The notes below the pieces were generated by a model. It was given only the letters and a program-made list of their open reading frames with translations. It did not search any database and was not told the DNA's origin. From the NCBI GenBank assembly GCA_030062745.1, contig CP099847.1, positions 28,506,923 through 28,570,922 on the forward strand: a stretch of DNA of 64,000 bases. Direction: 5' to 3'. Below, piece after piece: positions 20,999 through 33,741 of this stretch. The stretch's first letter is position 1. Every line of letters begins with the position of its first letter. This stretch comes from Capitulum mitella (taxonomy: Eukaryota > Arthropoda > Thecostraca > Pollicipedomorpha > Pollicipedidae). Made by a program: the position numbers and the translations under genes.

Positions 20999-23841
20999 CT
21001 GTAAACGGATGATTGTTTCGTCATGATAAAGTTTTTGAGATTTGCTCGAAATTAACACGGTACTTGCTGAAACAGCACCTAGAAAAATCGGCATGTTTTT
21101 CGTTACAGTTGTCAAAACTAGATACGCCCCTGGAAGTACAGGGAAATATCGTTTTCCGAGTTGCTTGTGATAAAAACAAAACACTCGTCGCAACATCGGA
21201 CGCGGTGAAGTGCAACTTTTGCATCTCGCACTGTACGCGCCTCTCACCGCAAAACGATTCAGGACAATATCCCATTACTTGCGGTAGGGACATGTCGACA
21301 TGACAAAGTGAAACACGCCTAAGTTACTGTTTATTAAGGATGTGGTTCCGCAGCATGCTGAAATCTTTCCGGTGGTGTAGCCGCCATTACGGACTATGTT
21401 ATATTTGTCTAATTAAAAAAGGTTTTTAATAGCCATTTAAAACTACTAAGACACACTGGCAGAGCGCGTGACAAGCGAGATTTAACACCTCTCTGTCTAG
21501 ATTTGGAAACATATTTTTCAAAACTGTTTGACGCACTACTTTTGCCTTATGCTCTTTTCAGTGCAAACTGACTGTTATCGTCCTACGTCAGTATTTTCCA
21601 TGCGAGGAATGACAATTTTCATTGTCGCTCAGCACAATATTGTTCGATACCGTTACCAAACGACTCAACATCATCCGCAGAGACAGGTCTAAGAGTAGAA
21701 ATATTGTTCTCGGAACAGTTCCGTGCACGAAAGAGCCTTCACAAGTCAACGCAGTGGCAATGCAAATGCATAAAATTCAGATGTTTCAGCTGTGTTTCTC
21801 TTACGCACTAATGATACGCCGTCCAATAGGTACGAAGTTACCAGCCTTCGAAAAGCGTGGAAGGGGGTGTTTGAAACATAGATCTACACTTTTTACCCTC
21901 TTCACCTTCAACAAATCAGGATATGATCACTTCATGTCTTATTTTACTTGGTAAACTGACTAACAAAGTACCCATATGAATTACTCTAGATCCACCTTTG
22001 ACCAACTAAAAACAATGATGTACATCCTCAACACTTGTCTTAATACGTTGGTGTAAAATGCTGTCACCTGACATCATTATGCATTAAATGTAGCAGACCA
22101 TTGTGCTTTGCTTCCATATTTTTGCTAAATCGTCAAAACATGTGTGCCCCTCAAACCCACTTTTGGTGTCGCCCCTGACGAGGAAAAAGTCAAAAAATGG
22201 GCAAAGTGTGAAAAAACGAACAAGAAGCATCAAGGTTTTAGCTGTCTGTTTGAAACGTCTTAGAATGGGATAGCAAAAAGCTTCTGAGCGGGGTGGAAAT
22301 TTGTCCATAGTAACAAGAATAGGATTAAAAACGATACGTTCTTTGTGATGAGACCAGTGAAAATTCAAGTAAAGAACGAAACTTGGGACGAATATGCGGA
22401 ACAAATGTGTCAACCAAAAATTCACGTGCTACCGCACGCGATAAACTATTTTTTGACCACCTCGACGGCCCTAGCTTGTATGGTAATTGACATTAATTGA
22501 CATGTTAAATTACAACGAAGGGCGACAACACGCAATTATTATACTTTTAGAGGAGTTGGGACAGGGCGTCTGGCACCTCCATAGCAATGCCTTTCATTAT
22601 GTTCTTTTTTCTCTGATTTATCCGACGTCGTTTCATTAACCCTTCCACACTGAGCAAGCTGCTTCTGCTGCTCACGATATTTATCCCTTCTCTGGTCCTA
22701 AACATGCGTCATAAAGCGTACTTTTCGGCATAACTGAGGACTATCAGAAGTCTCGGAGAGTTTTGGAAAATCTTGGAAAAGAATAGAATGGTAAACTCAT
22801 CAACTGAACGGTCAGCAGTTATCATGGAAATTCACCCGATGAAATACAATATTGCAAACTTACTGCTTATTTCGGAAAAAATCATCTTTACTTCACTGCT
22901 GGGATCCTCCACAAAATCTGAGCACTTACTGGTCAGCATCGTTGTGGTATGCGATATCATCACGTCATTGCCAACCCATAGCCAAAACACGAACATTAAT
23001 TGTACAGAACAAACATCACCTCAATCTGAGCGATTGCTTTTCCGTACACTATGTAACCTCTGCCCCTTTGATGTGTGCTGGAATATAGATAACTACGATG
23101 AGCTCCACATATTGAAATGGTTGCTGTTGCGCCGTGTAGCGAAACGGGTTGGTATGTCGGCGCCTATGAATTACGCACTTCTCGCTATTCATTGCTAAGA
23201 TGCAATGCAATGCAAAAATAAAATCAACCTTGATTTTTGTACGAAAGATAATGATTTCTGTTCCGTGCTTTAACGCCATTTTAGAAAACACGGAAACTGA
23301 AGTGCGTTTTATTCTGTGTTTTAATCAGCATGCTCACATTTTTAAGTCCTCTTTTCTTAAAGGAAGTCGCATGAGACGCAAATCAAAGGCAACTTACTGG
23401 TTGTGCTTTTTATCGTTGTGATTTGGGCAGTTTACCTTTCAAATCTTTGCACTTTTTGTTGTCCAGAACAGATAAGGGGCACATCAAAACGAGGGATATT
23501 CACCACTAGTTACGAAACATTTACGCCATCTCCTGAACCACTGCTTACCACGCTTCCCTCGAATGCTTCAGTTGATTTGAGACATTCTATTGAAAATGAC
23601 TGGAAATGTACACAGTCCGAAACGCTGATTCCATTATCTAACGACTGGCGAGAGCACGATTCAGAATTTCGGGATGACGAATTCGCGGCAAGGCATCGAA
23701 CGTTTTACGGAGGCGGCAGCCAACCTGCGAGCAGACGAATCGGACTGCAGACACTCAACGGAAAGAAGCGCCGCCGTGAAGCGCCCTTCGGTTCACGCGC
23801 GGCACGCTGCCATTTTTCTGGCGTGTGTCGGAAATCCTCAC
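20999..23841 (-). other. Globin intron 3 (G7.0)
   Basis: 2,843 bp between a GTGAGG donor and a TTTACAG acceptor, phase 0. No transposon or other gene was recognised inside it. Open frames on the plus strand here, and one antisense to exon 3, have no supporting features. Confidence 0.75.
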
Positions 23842-23962
23842 AATCATCTGGGGAGGCCGCGCGCCGTACGCGGCGTGCCTGAGGCAGAGCGCCTGGGCGA
23901 TCGATGCACACTGCTGCTCCGAGTCCAGCCTCAAAATAATCTTGTTTATGAAGCCCATCACT
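23842..23962 (-). CDS. Globin X-like gene, exon 3 (helices E-F)
   Basis: 121 nt lie between acceptor ATTTCAG|A and donor ATT|GTGAGG. The first base completes an Arg codon begun in exon 2. The translation runs VMGFINKIILRLD (rest of helix E), a loop, then CLRHAAYGARP, in which His is the proximal F8 haem ligand, and ends PPQMI. Forty full codons join in frame to exon 4. The F8 His and the Y-G-A-R-P turn are typical of animal cellular globins. Two Cys residues occur around helix F. Confidence 0.92.
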
Positions 23963-24190
23963 CTGAAATGGCGCCACAGGTGAACAAGCGCCGGGAAGAA
24001 TACTTGGTGGTGATCGATCAGCTCAAACAACGCATCGCGAGTAATATTTAATGCGTCTCACAATCTTTTAAATATTTCCATCTATGTAAAAATTCCACTG
24101 GTTATTTGGAATACATATTGAGCATGGTAACTGTTATTTGCAGTAGCGGTAGAAACACAGACACCAGCGACATACAATAAAAAAACGCAC

Positions 24191-24295
24191 CTTGAAGCAT
24201 GATGTCGTAGTTCTTGTGTCTGCTTTATATCGTCGCAGTCCATGTCCCTAAAAGCCGGGAAAGCTTCTTTGATGTCGGGATAGGCTTCAAACAAT
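24191..24295 (-). CDS. Globin X-like gene, exon 2 (helices C-E)
   Basis: 105 nt lie between acceptor ATTGCAG|A and donor AAG|GTGCGT. The first base completes the Arg codon split at the end of exon 1; the last two bases begin the next split Arg. The translation starts LFEAYPDIKEAFPAF, containing the C-D corner with CD1 Phe, then RDMDCDD and ELRHHAS, where the second His is the distal E7 residue. The intron after it falls in the E10 codon (E10.2), a position used by globin X-type genes and absent from vertebrate haemoglobin and myoglobin genes. A Cys in the CD-D region is in the area where neuroglobin-like proteins carry a redox Cys. Confidence 0.93.
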
Positions 24296-25192
24296 CTGCA
24301 ATTTTCGAAGGTCATTTACGAGGTGCTGACATCCTAATAACACGACAGAGACAATGTCGAAACTCGTCTAGACTAATGAGTAAGGCGTGATTCCTTTTTT
24401 AAATCTCATTATTCTGATCCAGGGAACAAACGTTAGAGTGGGTTTCTAGAGGTCCCTATTAACGCGAAAGTGTCTTAGGAGTCCACGAAAGCAAGAGTGG
24501 AAACTTCACCAGGTCTGGTTCCATTGTTCCGATAATCTACGCTATCATCAAATCATCATCTGCTACAGCTGTAACATTCAGACTGTTTTCTAGGCAAATG
24601 TTTCAATGTAACTTTCACAAAGACTGTCACAGTTGCTCCGAATTCCTTCCGTGATCTATGATAATTTATGTTGAGATTTGATCTATGCTCTCTCGACAGA
24701 AATGACTGAGTGCAAAAAGCCTCGACCGACGAATCTGACCCGGCCGAGGCAGACAGACAACGCGACAGCCCGCTTCTATCATTCGTGTGGATGTGTATAT
24801 ATTGTTCAAAGTATGCTTCTCAGAAATCGGTGGGCTAATCGGGTAATCGACCAATGCCTAACGTCCATTGCATTTTTAGCAATGCGTTATTTGCTGAGTT
24901 CATGTAAGGGTTTGTCAGTTTTTGTATCAACTCCTCTCAGTACGATAATTAGACTTGGCTTCCGTCGCCACCGCGCCAGCTACCTTTGCTTTGAACCAGC
25001 TGTCTGTGGCCGTCAGGAGTTCATGGTGGGATTGGGTCGTGCCGCACCTGCCGAGGCGCGCCCACCGTTTTGCTGGAAAAATGTAGATGATGTGCACAGC
25101 GGCAACAAATGGCCAGATGCACGCCGAGCTACAAGCATGGACGGCCGATGCATGCTATTTGTGCGCGGAGCTGGTCAGTGTGCACAGCGCAT

Positions 25193-26398
25193 TTGACCCT
25201 ATTCCCGGAGGGCTAGGCGGTAGGGCCGATTCCCGGCAGGGGGAGGCGGATTCGGCCCCCTTCCCCCAGATCTCGAGAACTCGTTCGATTTCATCGCAAC
25301 AAACGGCAATCAGTTTGCCATGACGTGAACTACATTTTTCGTAAAAAGAAGTCTCCAGAATTTTAAAACGGGTGGATAAAGCAGGGCAAAAATGCCAAAA
25401 TAGGGGATATTTTTTTACTTCTTATAACTCCCTTGTTTATGAACCGATTTTGATGACATCGGCATAAATCGAGAGATTATGGATGGGACTTTTACCATTG
25501 GTCCAAACATTTGAAATTTTGGGAAAATTCATAGGTGTTCGCATGGTTTTGCAAATAGGAGGACTAGTTTTTCAAAAACTGATTTAACAAAAAAATATTT
25601 TTTCGGCTTCTCCTAGTCATGCTACGCTGAGGAAGTACAAATCGTATCACAGTGTTTGTACAATGTTAGCATAGGCGGTGCCAGGGACATGAAAAAGGGG
25701 AACTGTCATCGTCACCTATTCTTCAGATCATCTGACGACCTTTGGCCTTAAATGACTTTCAGTGACCCTAGAGTCATTTGGAATGGTCTCGTCTGCATTT
25801 AATATGGTCTGAAAATGTTTCCAATCATTTGAATTCACTCTGTTTCTGAAATTCCATTTTACGGTTGTTGCAATATTGGGTATGCGCATTGACATTTTAG
25901 GTCATAGCTCCGTGACCTGACCTGATATCGAGCTGAAACTTGGCACACAAGTAGAGAGCACCCTTCTACGTCATATGTATTCCGAGTTTGGCATTTAAAA
26001 AAATTTTGCCAGAGTGTTGGCTATGAAACCAAATTTTCACTTTTGACCTTGACCTGGCCTTGTGAAGTGACCTCAGACGAACAAAGGTATATTTGTATGT
26101 TGCTCAACTATTTACCTATTTATCCATATAAAGTTCTAAGTTTTATCTTCAAAACGGTACTTTTGACAGTCATTTTCCTTTTACCCCCAAGAGGGCCAAA
26201 AATGACCTGAGGTGCATCCCAAAAACATTGCCTGGCTCTGCCCCTGAGCAAAAGGGAATTACGGAATTTTGTCACAGTACGTAGATGGAACAGCTAGTAA
26301 AAGCCGTCAAGTTTCGTGAAGCTGCGCCCAAAATCCTGGAACTGGCAAGGAAAAAATGCGAGGGGACGGATTCAGCCTCCTGCCGGGAAAAGGGTAGA
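25193..26398 (+). mobile_element. TTAA-bounded non-autonomous element, family 1 copy A
   Basis: The left end TTGACCCTATTCCCGGAGGG (TTAA decayed to TTGA) and right end CCGGGAAAAGGGTAGA are inverted. An inner second copy of the terminal motif (ATTCCCGGCAGGGGGAGGCG) follows about 30 bp in. The interior is collinear with the copies at 29.4, 33.7 and 39.7 kb (CATAGCTCCGTGACCTGACC and CGTCATATGTATTCCG blocks). It has no coding capacity. Confidence 0.75.
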
Positions 26399-26399
26399 G

Positions 26400-27310
26400 G
26401 CAGCTATGAATTCTGGAAAGTACGCTGGTAGTAAAGAAGTTTTGAAACAAAATGTCCTCATGTCTGCGTACTTATTATGCATCTAACACGCAATAAACTA
26501 CCATTGACAGTGAAATCACCGAATGCGTAGTCCGTCATTCGGGTAGTGGGCTTAGCAGTTGAGCGCCAGAGTTCGCACAACGCACGATTGTGGATTGTCT
26601 TCTCATCCCGTCCGGTCAACCGAAACACGATACCAGCAGGTGGCCTCATGACCGAAGTTTTCGTGCAACATGGACTTTTTGTGGATGAGGAGCCCTTCAT
26701 AGGAAAGGGTAATCTCAAGATCAAGGGGCCTCGAAATTTCGTTTTGCCTCCTCCCATGGCCAAATACGATCCGCCGCCACCATATATCCTGTATTGCAGT
26801 TTGGTTTCTACGATTATGGGCACAGCTCGGCTGTTTCTGTTCAAATCACGTTTTCAAAGGAGACAAAAAGAGGCAAAGGAAAGGCAAAAAGAGACAAAGT
26901 CATGGTTTCGCGGTCCCTGGATCGCCTTGAGGTGTACTGAGTGCGAGGCCCACTTCCAGTTCCGTTCCGGTTCCGGTTCGTGTTCGGGTAACAGTGATAA
27001 AAAATCGCCGTCCCCTGTGATAACCGGCATGCCCGGCTGCGACGTCAATGACCGTAGGAGGCGAGAGCCTAAGCGTAGGATCCTAAAAATGACTGGAAGC
27101 TAAATGTGATTTCAGTGCATTTCTTTCCATACATCCCCGAGACGTATGCCACGTCTTGAAACCACCGGAAGTGGGTTGGGAGGAGAAAACGTCGGTCCCG
27201 CAGGAAACAGAAACCTCCATTTTAGGTCCAGAACACCGTCAACTAACCCAATAGCCAAAAAGACCCTCTTGCGGACGGATGCCGAGGCCCCGAGGCAGTG
27301 TCGGGACGGG
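26400..27310. other. No gene recognised; short simple-sequence patches
   Basis: An open frame of 185 codons on the plus strand (26,546-27,103) passes through purine-rich (AAAGAGGCAAAG) and GGTTCC-type simple repeats and is opposed by an equally open antisense frame. There is no domain, so I do not call it a gene. Confidence 0.4.
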
Positions 27311-27846
27311 CTCATTCTGTGAGACCCCTAGACAAATATTAGATTACCGATCTCTAGGCTTCTTTTAGATGTAATCGGTATGAGGTCCTCTCATGAACGA
27401 AAACCGGACTCTCTAGCAGGGTGGGGTTGACGGCAGTTCAGCGCAGGCCACCTGGGGTTGTTCTGCGAGACCCCCTAAAGATTTAAACCTCCAGTCTCTT
27501 GGTCAGTTTTAGTGTGATTGGTAGGAGGCCCTCTAACGGACGGGAATCGGGACACCCTCCAAGATCCGAACCTTGGTCCAGCGGAGGCCACCCAAGTCCA
27601 TTCTGTGAGACCCTCCAAAAATTCCAGTTCCTGGACTCTGGACCACTTGAGTATAATCGACAAGAGTACCTCTCTCAGCTGGAAGCCGGGTCCCCCTAGC
27701 ACGGTCCAAACTGCTTGTCAGGGCAGGCCTGTCGGGTCCATTCCGCTAGGCCCCTTAAAAATTTTAAGTTCGCTGTCTCTGGTCACTTTTAGATGCAACC
27801 TGTTAGAGACCCCTTTCGAAAGAAAGTTGATGCCCCTGACCAAATA
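27311..27846. repeat. Four diverged tandem repeats of about 140 bp upstream of a LINE
   Basis: The phrase (T)TCTG(T/C)GAGACCC..TAAA opens each unit, with the comparable base at 27,315, 27,461, 27,601 and 27,741 (spacing 146, 140, 140). Each unit also carries a 'TCTCTGGTCA.TTTTAG' block and a 'GTCC..GGCAGGCC' block. The last unit stops just before the LINE reverse-transcriptase coding remnant. Confidence 0.75.
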
Positions 27847-27914
27847 GGATTTCAATGATCGCGCACGCCTGGGGTACAAACAAAACAGATCTTCGTCTCG
27901 TCTTGTCGATAACG

Positions 27915-29140
27915 ACGATTATTCTGACCAAATCTTTTGACTGCGCCAATCACAGCGTCCATCTCGAAAAGTTCTCCTCGCACGGAATTTTACTGCATTG
28001 ATCTGCGGAATGTCCAAACCAAAGGAACAGCTTGTCAGAGGCGGAGATGAAATTTTGACTGCTTCACACGGATTGCCTCAGGAGTCGCTGGTCGGTCCGG
28101 TTTTGTTCAGTTTGTTCACAATCGGTTTGGCTAACTTTCTTGCACATGATCGTCTGATCCCACATGCAGATGACACTCAAATCTTGGATTCCTCTCTCCC
28201 CACTGTTGACAGTCTGGTAGACCTGAGGGTCCGTCACAAAGAGCCACTTCAGGCCCACCAGAAATGGTTTAAATTAGACTTGTTGAAGAAGAGCGCCATT
28301 AAAACGGAGATCATCATCATCGGCTCAAAAAACGGCAGCAGAAACAGAAATCTCTCAGACATCACCTTTGACATTTCCGGAACGGAAATTCATCCTTTTG
28401 CTTGTATCAGAATTATCGATGTAACCCTTGGCCCAATCTTGACATGGGAGCACCACATTTCGGGGGTGGTCAAGGATTGTTTTGCATCACTTATAGCATC
28501 ATACGGGTTTTGACACCACTTCATCCCTGAGGCACTCGATCTCATCATTCAGGCCCATGTTTTCCCTCATATATCATACTGTCTTTCTGTATGGAGCGGG
28601 ACGACTAAAACACAACTTGACCATACACAGAAGGTCATATGTTTTGAAGCTAGAACTGTGACCGACCCTCCGGAGACATGATCGATTACACCTGCACTCA
28701 ACTCGCTTAGATGACCCATGACTAGCACCCTGATTCCACAAAGAGATTGCCTGGAAATTTTCAAAGCTGTCCGACACGAGCAGTCCCCTGAGCTCTCCGA
28801 CTGATGTTTATTCATGGTAGCGAGATCTCAGTCCGGAAAGTTTGCACCTCTGTGTAGGAACAAAAATGTACCTGCCACGTGACAAACTCGAGTCAACCAA
28901 GCCAGCCTTCCCCTACAGAGCAGCGGCATCATGGAACACCCTGCTTCTAGCCACTACTGAAAGCACCTCTGTGAGGTCTTTTAAATCGCGTTTTGCCGGT
29001 AGAAACCCGTAAGCCCGCTTTTTTCGCATTTTAAAATCATCGGATCGTTTTTATTTCCTGATGTTTTATGCATTTCTTGACCTTTATATGACAATATACC
29101 TGAAATACCCAACTATGTTTGGCTGTGCATTGTAAAAAAA
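27915..29140 (+). mobile_element. 5'-truncated LINE (CR1/L2/Jockey-like reverse transcriptase)
   Basis: The translation follows the RT palm and thumb. It begins DCANHSVHLEKFSSHGI (start of the catalytic AFD region), then in the next frame HGLPQESLVGPVLFSLF (the GxPQGS box with Gly to Glu), HADDTQI (YADD box with Tyr to His), KTEIIIIGS, and IIDVTLGPILTWEHHI. After an in-frame stop at 28,511 it continues with VFPHISYCLSVWSGTTKTQL. The C-terminal end is recognisable to about 29,000 (AAASWNTL-like). Stops, frameshifts and loss of the endonuclease region make it dead. Superfamily is clear; clade is not. Confidence 0.85.
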
Positions 29141-29446
29141 ACATTAAAATGTGCACCTACATTCTTGTCTGCATGGTTACGTTTTCCTTTTTTGACTCAT
29201 TTTTAGCATGCTTCTCATTCTTATCTCCATTTTCTTCTTCAATCAACTTTTTACAAGACATCCGAAACTCACAAACGGAGGAAGGCAAAAACATATTTTT
29301 TCCGGACCCATCGCAATTGGGGAGGCTTCCCCCTTTCCACTCACAAATTCCACTCACCCCTTCCCTTCTTTCGCCGCCCCTGTAGGTGCTGCTTTCAAAC
29401 TCAGCAGCCTATTAAAAAAAAGCTAGTCTAAGATGGAGCATATCCT

Positions 29447-30601
29447 TTCAGTCTATTCCTGGTAGGGGGACTGAATCCGCCCCTTAGATTTTTTCCTCTC
29501 CTTCTCATTCATTCTGCGTACTGTAACAAAATTTCGTAATTCTATTTTGCTCAGGGGCGGAGCCAAGCAACATTTTTGGGATGCACCTCGGGTCATTTTT
29601 GGCCTTGTTGAGACTAAAAACGAAAATGGCTACCAAAAATAGCGTTTGCAAGAAAGAAGTTAAAACTTTATATGGGTGTATAGGTAAATAGCTGGGCAAG
29701 CATACCAATATGATTTTGTTATTCTGATGTCGCTTCACAAGGTCAGGTCAGTGTCGAAAGCCAAACTTTGGTTTCATAGTAATACTTTCGGCGCTATTAT
29801 TCCAAACACAAAACCTAGAACTTATATGACGTAGAAGGGTGCTCTCTGCTTGCGTTTCAGGTTTTAGGTTGATATCGGGTCAGGTCACGGAGCTATGACC
29901 TAAAATGCCAGTGCGTGTACCTCATATCACAACAGCCGTGAAATGGAATTTTAGAAATGGAGTGAATTCAAAAGATTGGAAACGTTTTTAAACAACGTGA
30001 AATGCACGCAAGACCACTCCATGTGACTCTAAGGTCATCGGAGGTCATTTTAGGTCAAAGGTCGTAAGGTGTCCTGGAAAACATTTGATCATGACAGCTC
30101 CCCATTTTTCATGTCCCTAGCACCGCCTATGCTAATATTTTACTAACAGTGTGATGCAATGTGCTTTGCAGCATAACATGACTAGCAAAAGCTAAAAAAG
30201 TCTTTTTACATTTTTCCTTAACTCAGTTTTGAAAAAAAACAAATCCTTCTCTTTTCGTAACTTTGTGAACGCCTATGATTTTCTCCGATTATAGATACAT
30301 GGACCAACGGTAAACGTCCCATCCATAGTCTCATGATTCATGACAATTTCATCAAAATCGGTTCATAAACAATGGTTATTACAAGTCCAAAAATAGCTCC
30401 CATTTTGAATTTTCGCCCTGTATCCACCCCTTTCAAAATTTTGAAAGCTCCTCTTTATGAAAATGCAGTTTACATCATGGCATACTGATTGCCGTTTATT
30501 GCGATGAAATTGGATGTGCAGTTCTCGAGACCTCAAGGGGGCCAACTCCCTCCCCTGCCGGGAATCGGCCATACCGTTTAGCCCTCTGGGAATAGGGTTA
30601 A
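29447..30601 (-). mobile_element. TTAA-bounded non-autonomous element, family 1 copy B
   Basis: This is an inverted copy of the element at 25.2 kb. Its 5' end is at 30,601 (TTAACCCTATTCCCAGAGGG on the minus strand) and its 3' end at 29,447 (TTCAGTCTATTCCTGG, decayed). It carries the inner second terminal motif and the conserved GGTCACGGAGCTATGACC block. It has no coding capacity. It lies about 310 bp past the LINE tail. Confidence 0.75.
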
Positions 30602-30609
30602 ATCTGAGT

Positions 30610-31280
30610 TTCTTTATTTCCGACCAACAGATAGTTTCAAACCATATGAGTAGTCCCACCACCACTCTGGAGAGCAGCAATGGCTATGCTGGATTGCTGG
30701 GTATTATGGTTCACGCACACAGGTACAGTCTTTCTCAGACACATTTTAGAACGATGCTAAATCTATCTCATTTAGCAACCAGGACACTAATTTCGTCGAA
30801 TTCCATTCAGGCACGTCGAAGGCTTCGTTGTTGTACCATGGCTTATATAACAGCTGCGGCATTGCCGGGAAAAAATAGCCTTTGCCTGAGGCCCAGGGCC
30901 TTCCGAACAGTCGAATGTCCTCCGGAAACCTGAACGTGTCCCAAACCTTCCGATCACCCTCGATTTAAGAAATCTTCATTTCAGAATTGTTTCCTCCTTT
31001 CTCTGCTGCGGAGTCTCGGAGCCGCTAACGACCACAGGGAAAATGGATCTGAAGACTATTTTTGCCTTCGTGAGCAATTAAGCCTCTTTGTTACGTGGGG
31101 CGGCCCGTAATAAAATTTCGTCTCTGCTCTGCATTAACCGTGTTCATTAATTTAGATGGGTTTGAGGTAAAAGGACGTTAGCAATAATAAAAAGAAAAAA
31201 CGTATAAAAAAACTCTGCGTGGTAGAGATCGTGATGTCAAAAACAATGATAAAAGTTCCTTATTGTTTTTCCGTTCATTG
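30610..31280. other. No gene recognised
   Basis: Short frames only, with no domain or repeat I can name. Confidence 0.4.
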
Positions 31281-31288
31281 TCAACGAA

Positions 31289-31420
31289 GGTTAACGTCTT
31301 GTTCCATATTTGTCTGCGGATACCACCAGCTCGTACCATTCTTGTTCGCGGACGTTAACGGCTTGTTTCGTTCTTGTCCACAGACGTTACCGACCAGTTC
31401 CGTTCTTATCGGAATGGACG
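31289..31420. repeat. Four tandem repeats of 32 bp
   Basis: Units of the form (G)ACGTTAACGGCTTGTTTCGTTCTTGTCC.CAG begin near 31,289, 31,320, 31,352 and 31,384 with several substitutions between them. Confidence 0.7.
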
Positions 31421-31657
31421 TTAATGACGTTAATAGCGGACTTTAATGCCTCTTTCCATGGCTGTTTGAGGGCATGAAAGCTTCGTTCCGTGCAATCACC
31501 TACTCTCAGCACCAAAACTTTTGATCCAGACAGTACGGCTGTGAAATCGGAGAACTTTAGATCGCACGTGGACGGCTTCCAAAGCATCGAAAGGAAACGA
31601 AGACATTTGTAAATTTGTCGCATCTCTGGTGAAGTTCAGCCGTCGTGACGCGCAAAG

Positions 31658-31850
31658 ATGCCATTAGCCCAGCTGGTAGAACGGCGGTTTCCCCTTACTG
31701 ACAAGGCGGCATCGATTGACGTCCGTGCCCGGCGTCTCGCCCGCGGCTCAGTTTGCAGCTGGTCCGGAGAAGATCAGGCTGATTGTCACACTGTCGCAGC
31801 GTTCTGTGTTTGATGACGCATTTAGCGTTTCCCTGACAATGTCCCGATCC
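31658..31850 (+). mobile_element. tRNA-derived SINE, copy 3
   Basis: Box A-like TTAGCCCAGCTGGTAGAACG at about 31,664 and a decayed box B are followed by the family body (GCCCGCGGCTCAGTTTGCAG, then CACACTGTCGCAGCG). A second box-A-like stretch (TTGCTCAGTTGGTACAG, about 31,870) lies just beyond and may be the head of another truncated copy. Confidence 0.6.
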
Positions 31851-31899
31851 CGAATTGGCCCTTGAGGGTTGCTCAGTTGGTACAGATGTATACAGGTAT

Positions 31900-33010
31900 G
31901 TACGTGCATGCTTTTACTGCAAGGGAGCTCCACCAGTGTATTGCACTTAGCACATTGTAACGCTGTCATGTTGCTTGGATTCATTCGGGAAAGACAGTTT
32001 CGAAAGTCCTTGTTCCGACATTCCAAGTCGTTCTATCCTCACAAGTTAGGTTGTTGGTTGAGGGACGAGCGAGATTGTTACTAAAATATCGAACGCAAAG
32101 CAGAGCTCGGTAAGCCGTTTGCATGAAAACCTCTTCATTTATGTCCAAAACCTTGTAAGGCATAATTTCGAAAATAGTTTAAGGTACATTTGGGTAACAC
32201 ATTCAAACTATGCTTTGCCCCATGATGTCGCCATTTCATCGTTTAAGTCACTGTGATGCCAATTTTGACCATGGCCACAACTTTGGATACTGAAGATTAG
32301 CACATTTTTGAGCCTCACTCTTCCACACGTGATGTCCTAAACCGGATCAGAATATAAATTTTTACTACAGCAATACGGCGGTTTTGACCTGACACATGCC
32401 TTTTTTATAGCACTACGTATAGAATCTTGATCCAAAAGGGAGGTGGAGGTATTGATTGCGTGAAATGCATCACCCGAGTGCGGTAAGTAGATGGAACTGA
32501 GTATTTAGTAAATTACAGCCCAGACACGATCAAAGAAACCTCAGAAATACCATCAACGCAGCCGAAAAATTCGGTTTATTTTCGTGGAATTAAATTAGAG
32601 GTTCTCTTTTGGTCTGCTCGATAAACATCTCCTGAAGCGTCGAATCTCGTCAGAAGCGGAGGTTGATGTTGAGAGTGCCCTCTCCTTACGACGGGTGGCC
32701 AGCCGAGCTGACTGCCCTGAGAGGGAGTGGTTTCTCACGCTGTGTGCAGAGATTGCCACTAGGGCGTCGGGCCAACTGATGGCAAATGCCTGTTAACTGG
32801 GTATGATGCATGCACTAATATTGTTTCGAGAGAATGACTTATGATGACCGCATGCTTTTTACGTGACTTTTTGCTCATCGCATTCCATAAAGACAATAGA
32901 CTGCAAAAGCTACAACCATTTGCATCTCTATTCGCCATTCATGCACATTCAGTTCCATTCGCGTCAATGCTAAAAAGATTCGTGATAGTGATGCTGAAAT
33001 AACAGTAAAA
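31900..33010. other. No gene recognised
   Basis: Short open frames without domains. Confidence 0.4.
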
Positions 33011-33013
33011 TTA

Positions 33014-33727
33014 AGATTGGGTGTTCGGCAATTTCAGTTAATAAATGAACACGAACGAACCGTTCGCGGAACGGGGCGTGTTCGCGAATAGCTCGCCAGC
33101 TGGGAGCCGAAGTCGTGAATAAACGTAAAGGAACATGAACTGTTCAGGAACAGCTGGTAAACAAGAAAGCTTGCAGTACATTGAAGATACATGTTTTTCT
33201 GTGACATCCGGGCTGGGGCGGTGTTGCTTGAATGCCATCATGTTCTTGCCGTCTGAACGTTTCATATCACTCATTTTTTCCGCTATAAAGACGTTGGTTT
33301 CTCTGTGCGTATCGCGTGCGCACCTGCTAATGCCTGGAACCTCCAAGCGGCCAGCTAAGCCGCTGAGGTGAGCGCCAAAGCGACGACTAAAAAGCCCGAA
33401 AATTGCATGATCGGAAAACGTTTATCAAACGCCTCCGTAGGAAGAAAAATCTGCTTCTTTTGTTATTAATTCAAACAAATAATCATTTTTGCTTTATTCA
33501 GAAGCCAAAAAATTGAACTAACCCATTCAGCATCACATCAACGTATTTAATGGTGTTACTGGTTTCATCGCTGTTCGCGTTCGCGAACAGTTCGCAAACT
33601 GTTCGCGAACGAAACGTGTTTGCGAATAGCTGGTCGGCCTGCGGCAAAGTCGCGAACGAACAGAAATGGACACAAACGAACATCGGTTCGTGAAATGCTC
33701 ACGAACTGTTGGCGAACACCCAGCCCT
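33014..33727. mobile_element. hAT-like MITE with GTTCGCGAAC-rich ends
   Basis: The left end (TTGGGTGTTCGGCAA) is the inverse of the right end (TTGGCGAACACCCAGCCCTA). Both subterminal regions are packed with GTTCGCGAAC-like palindromes, and a 45-bp block (GTGTTCGCGAATAGCT...) occurs at 33,078 and again directly at 33,617. Inverted (C/T)AGGGCTGGGTGTTCG-type termini with palindromic subterminal repeats suggest the hAT superfamily. A target-site duplication was not established. Confidence 0.5.
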
Positions 33728-33741
33728 AAAAAAACGATTCT

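Noticed and set aside
23403-24051. Plus-strand open frames of 125-159 codons
   Set aside because: They overlap globin exon 3 on the opposite strand, which has splice sites and recognisable residues; these frames have neither.
26546-27103. 185-codon plus-strand open frame
   Set aside because: Runs through simple repeats, is opposed by an open antisense frame, and shows no domain.
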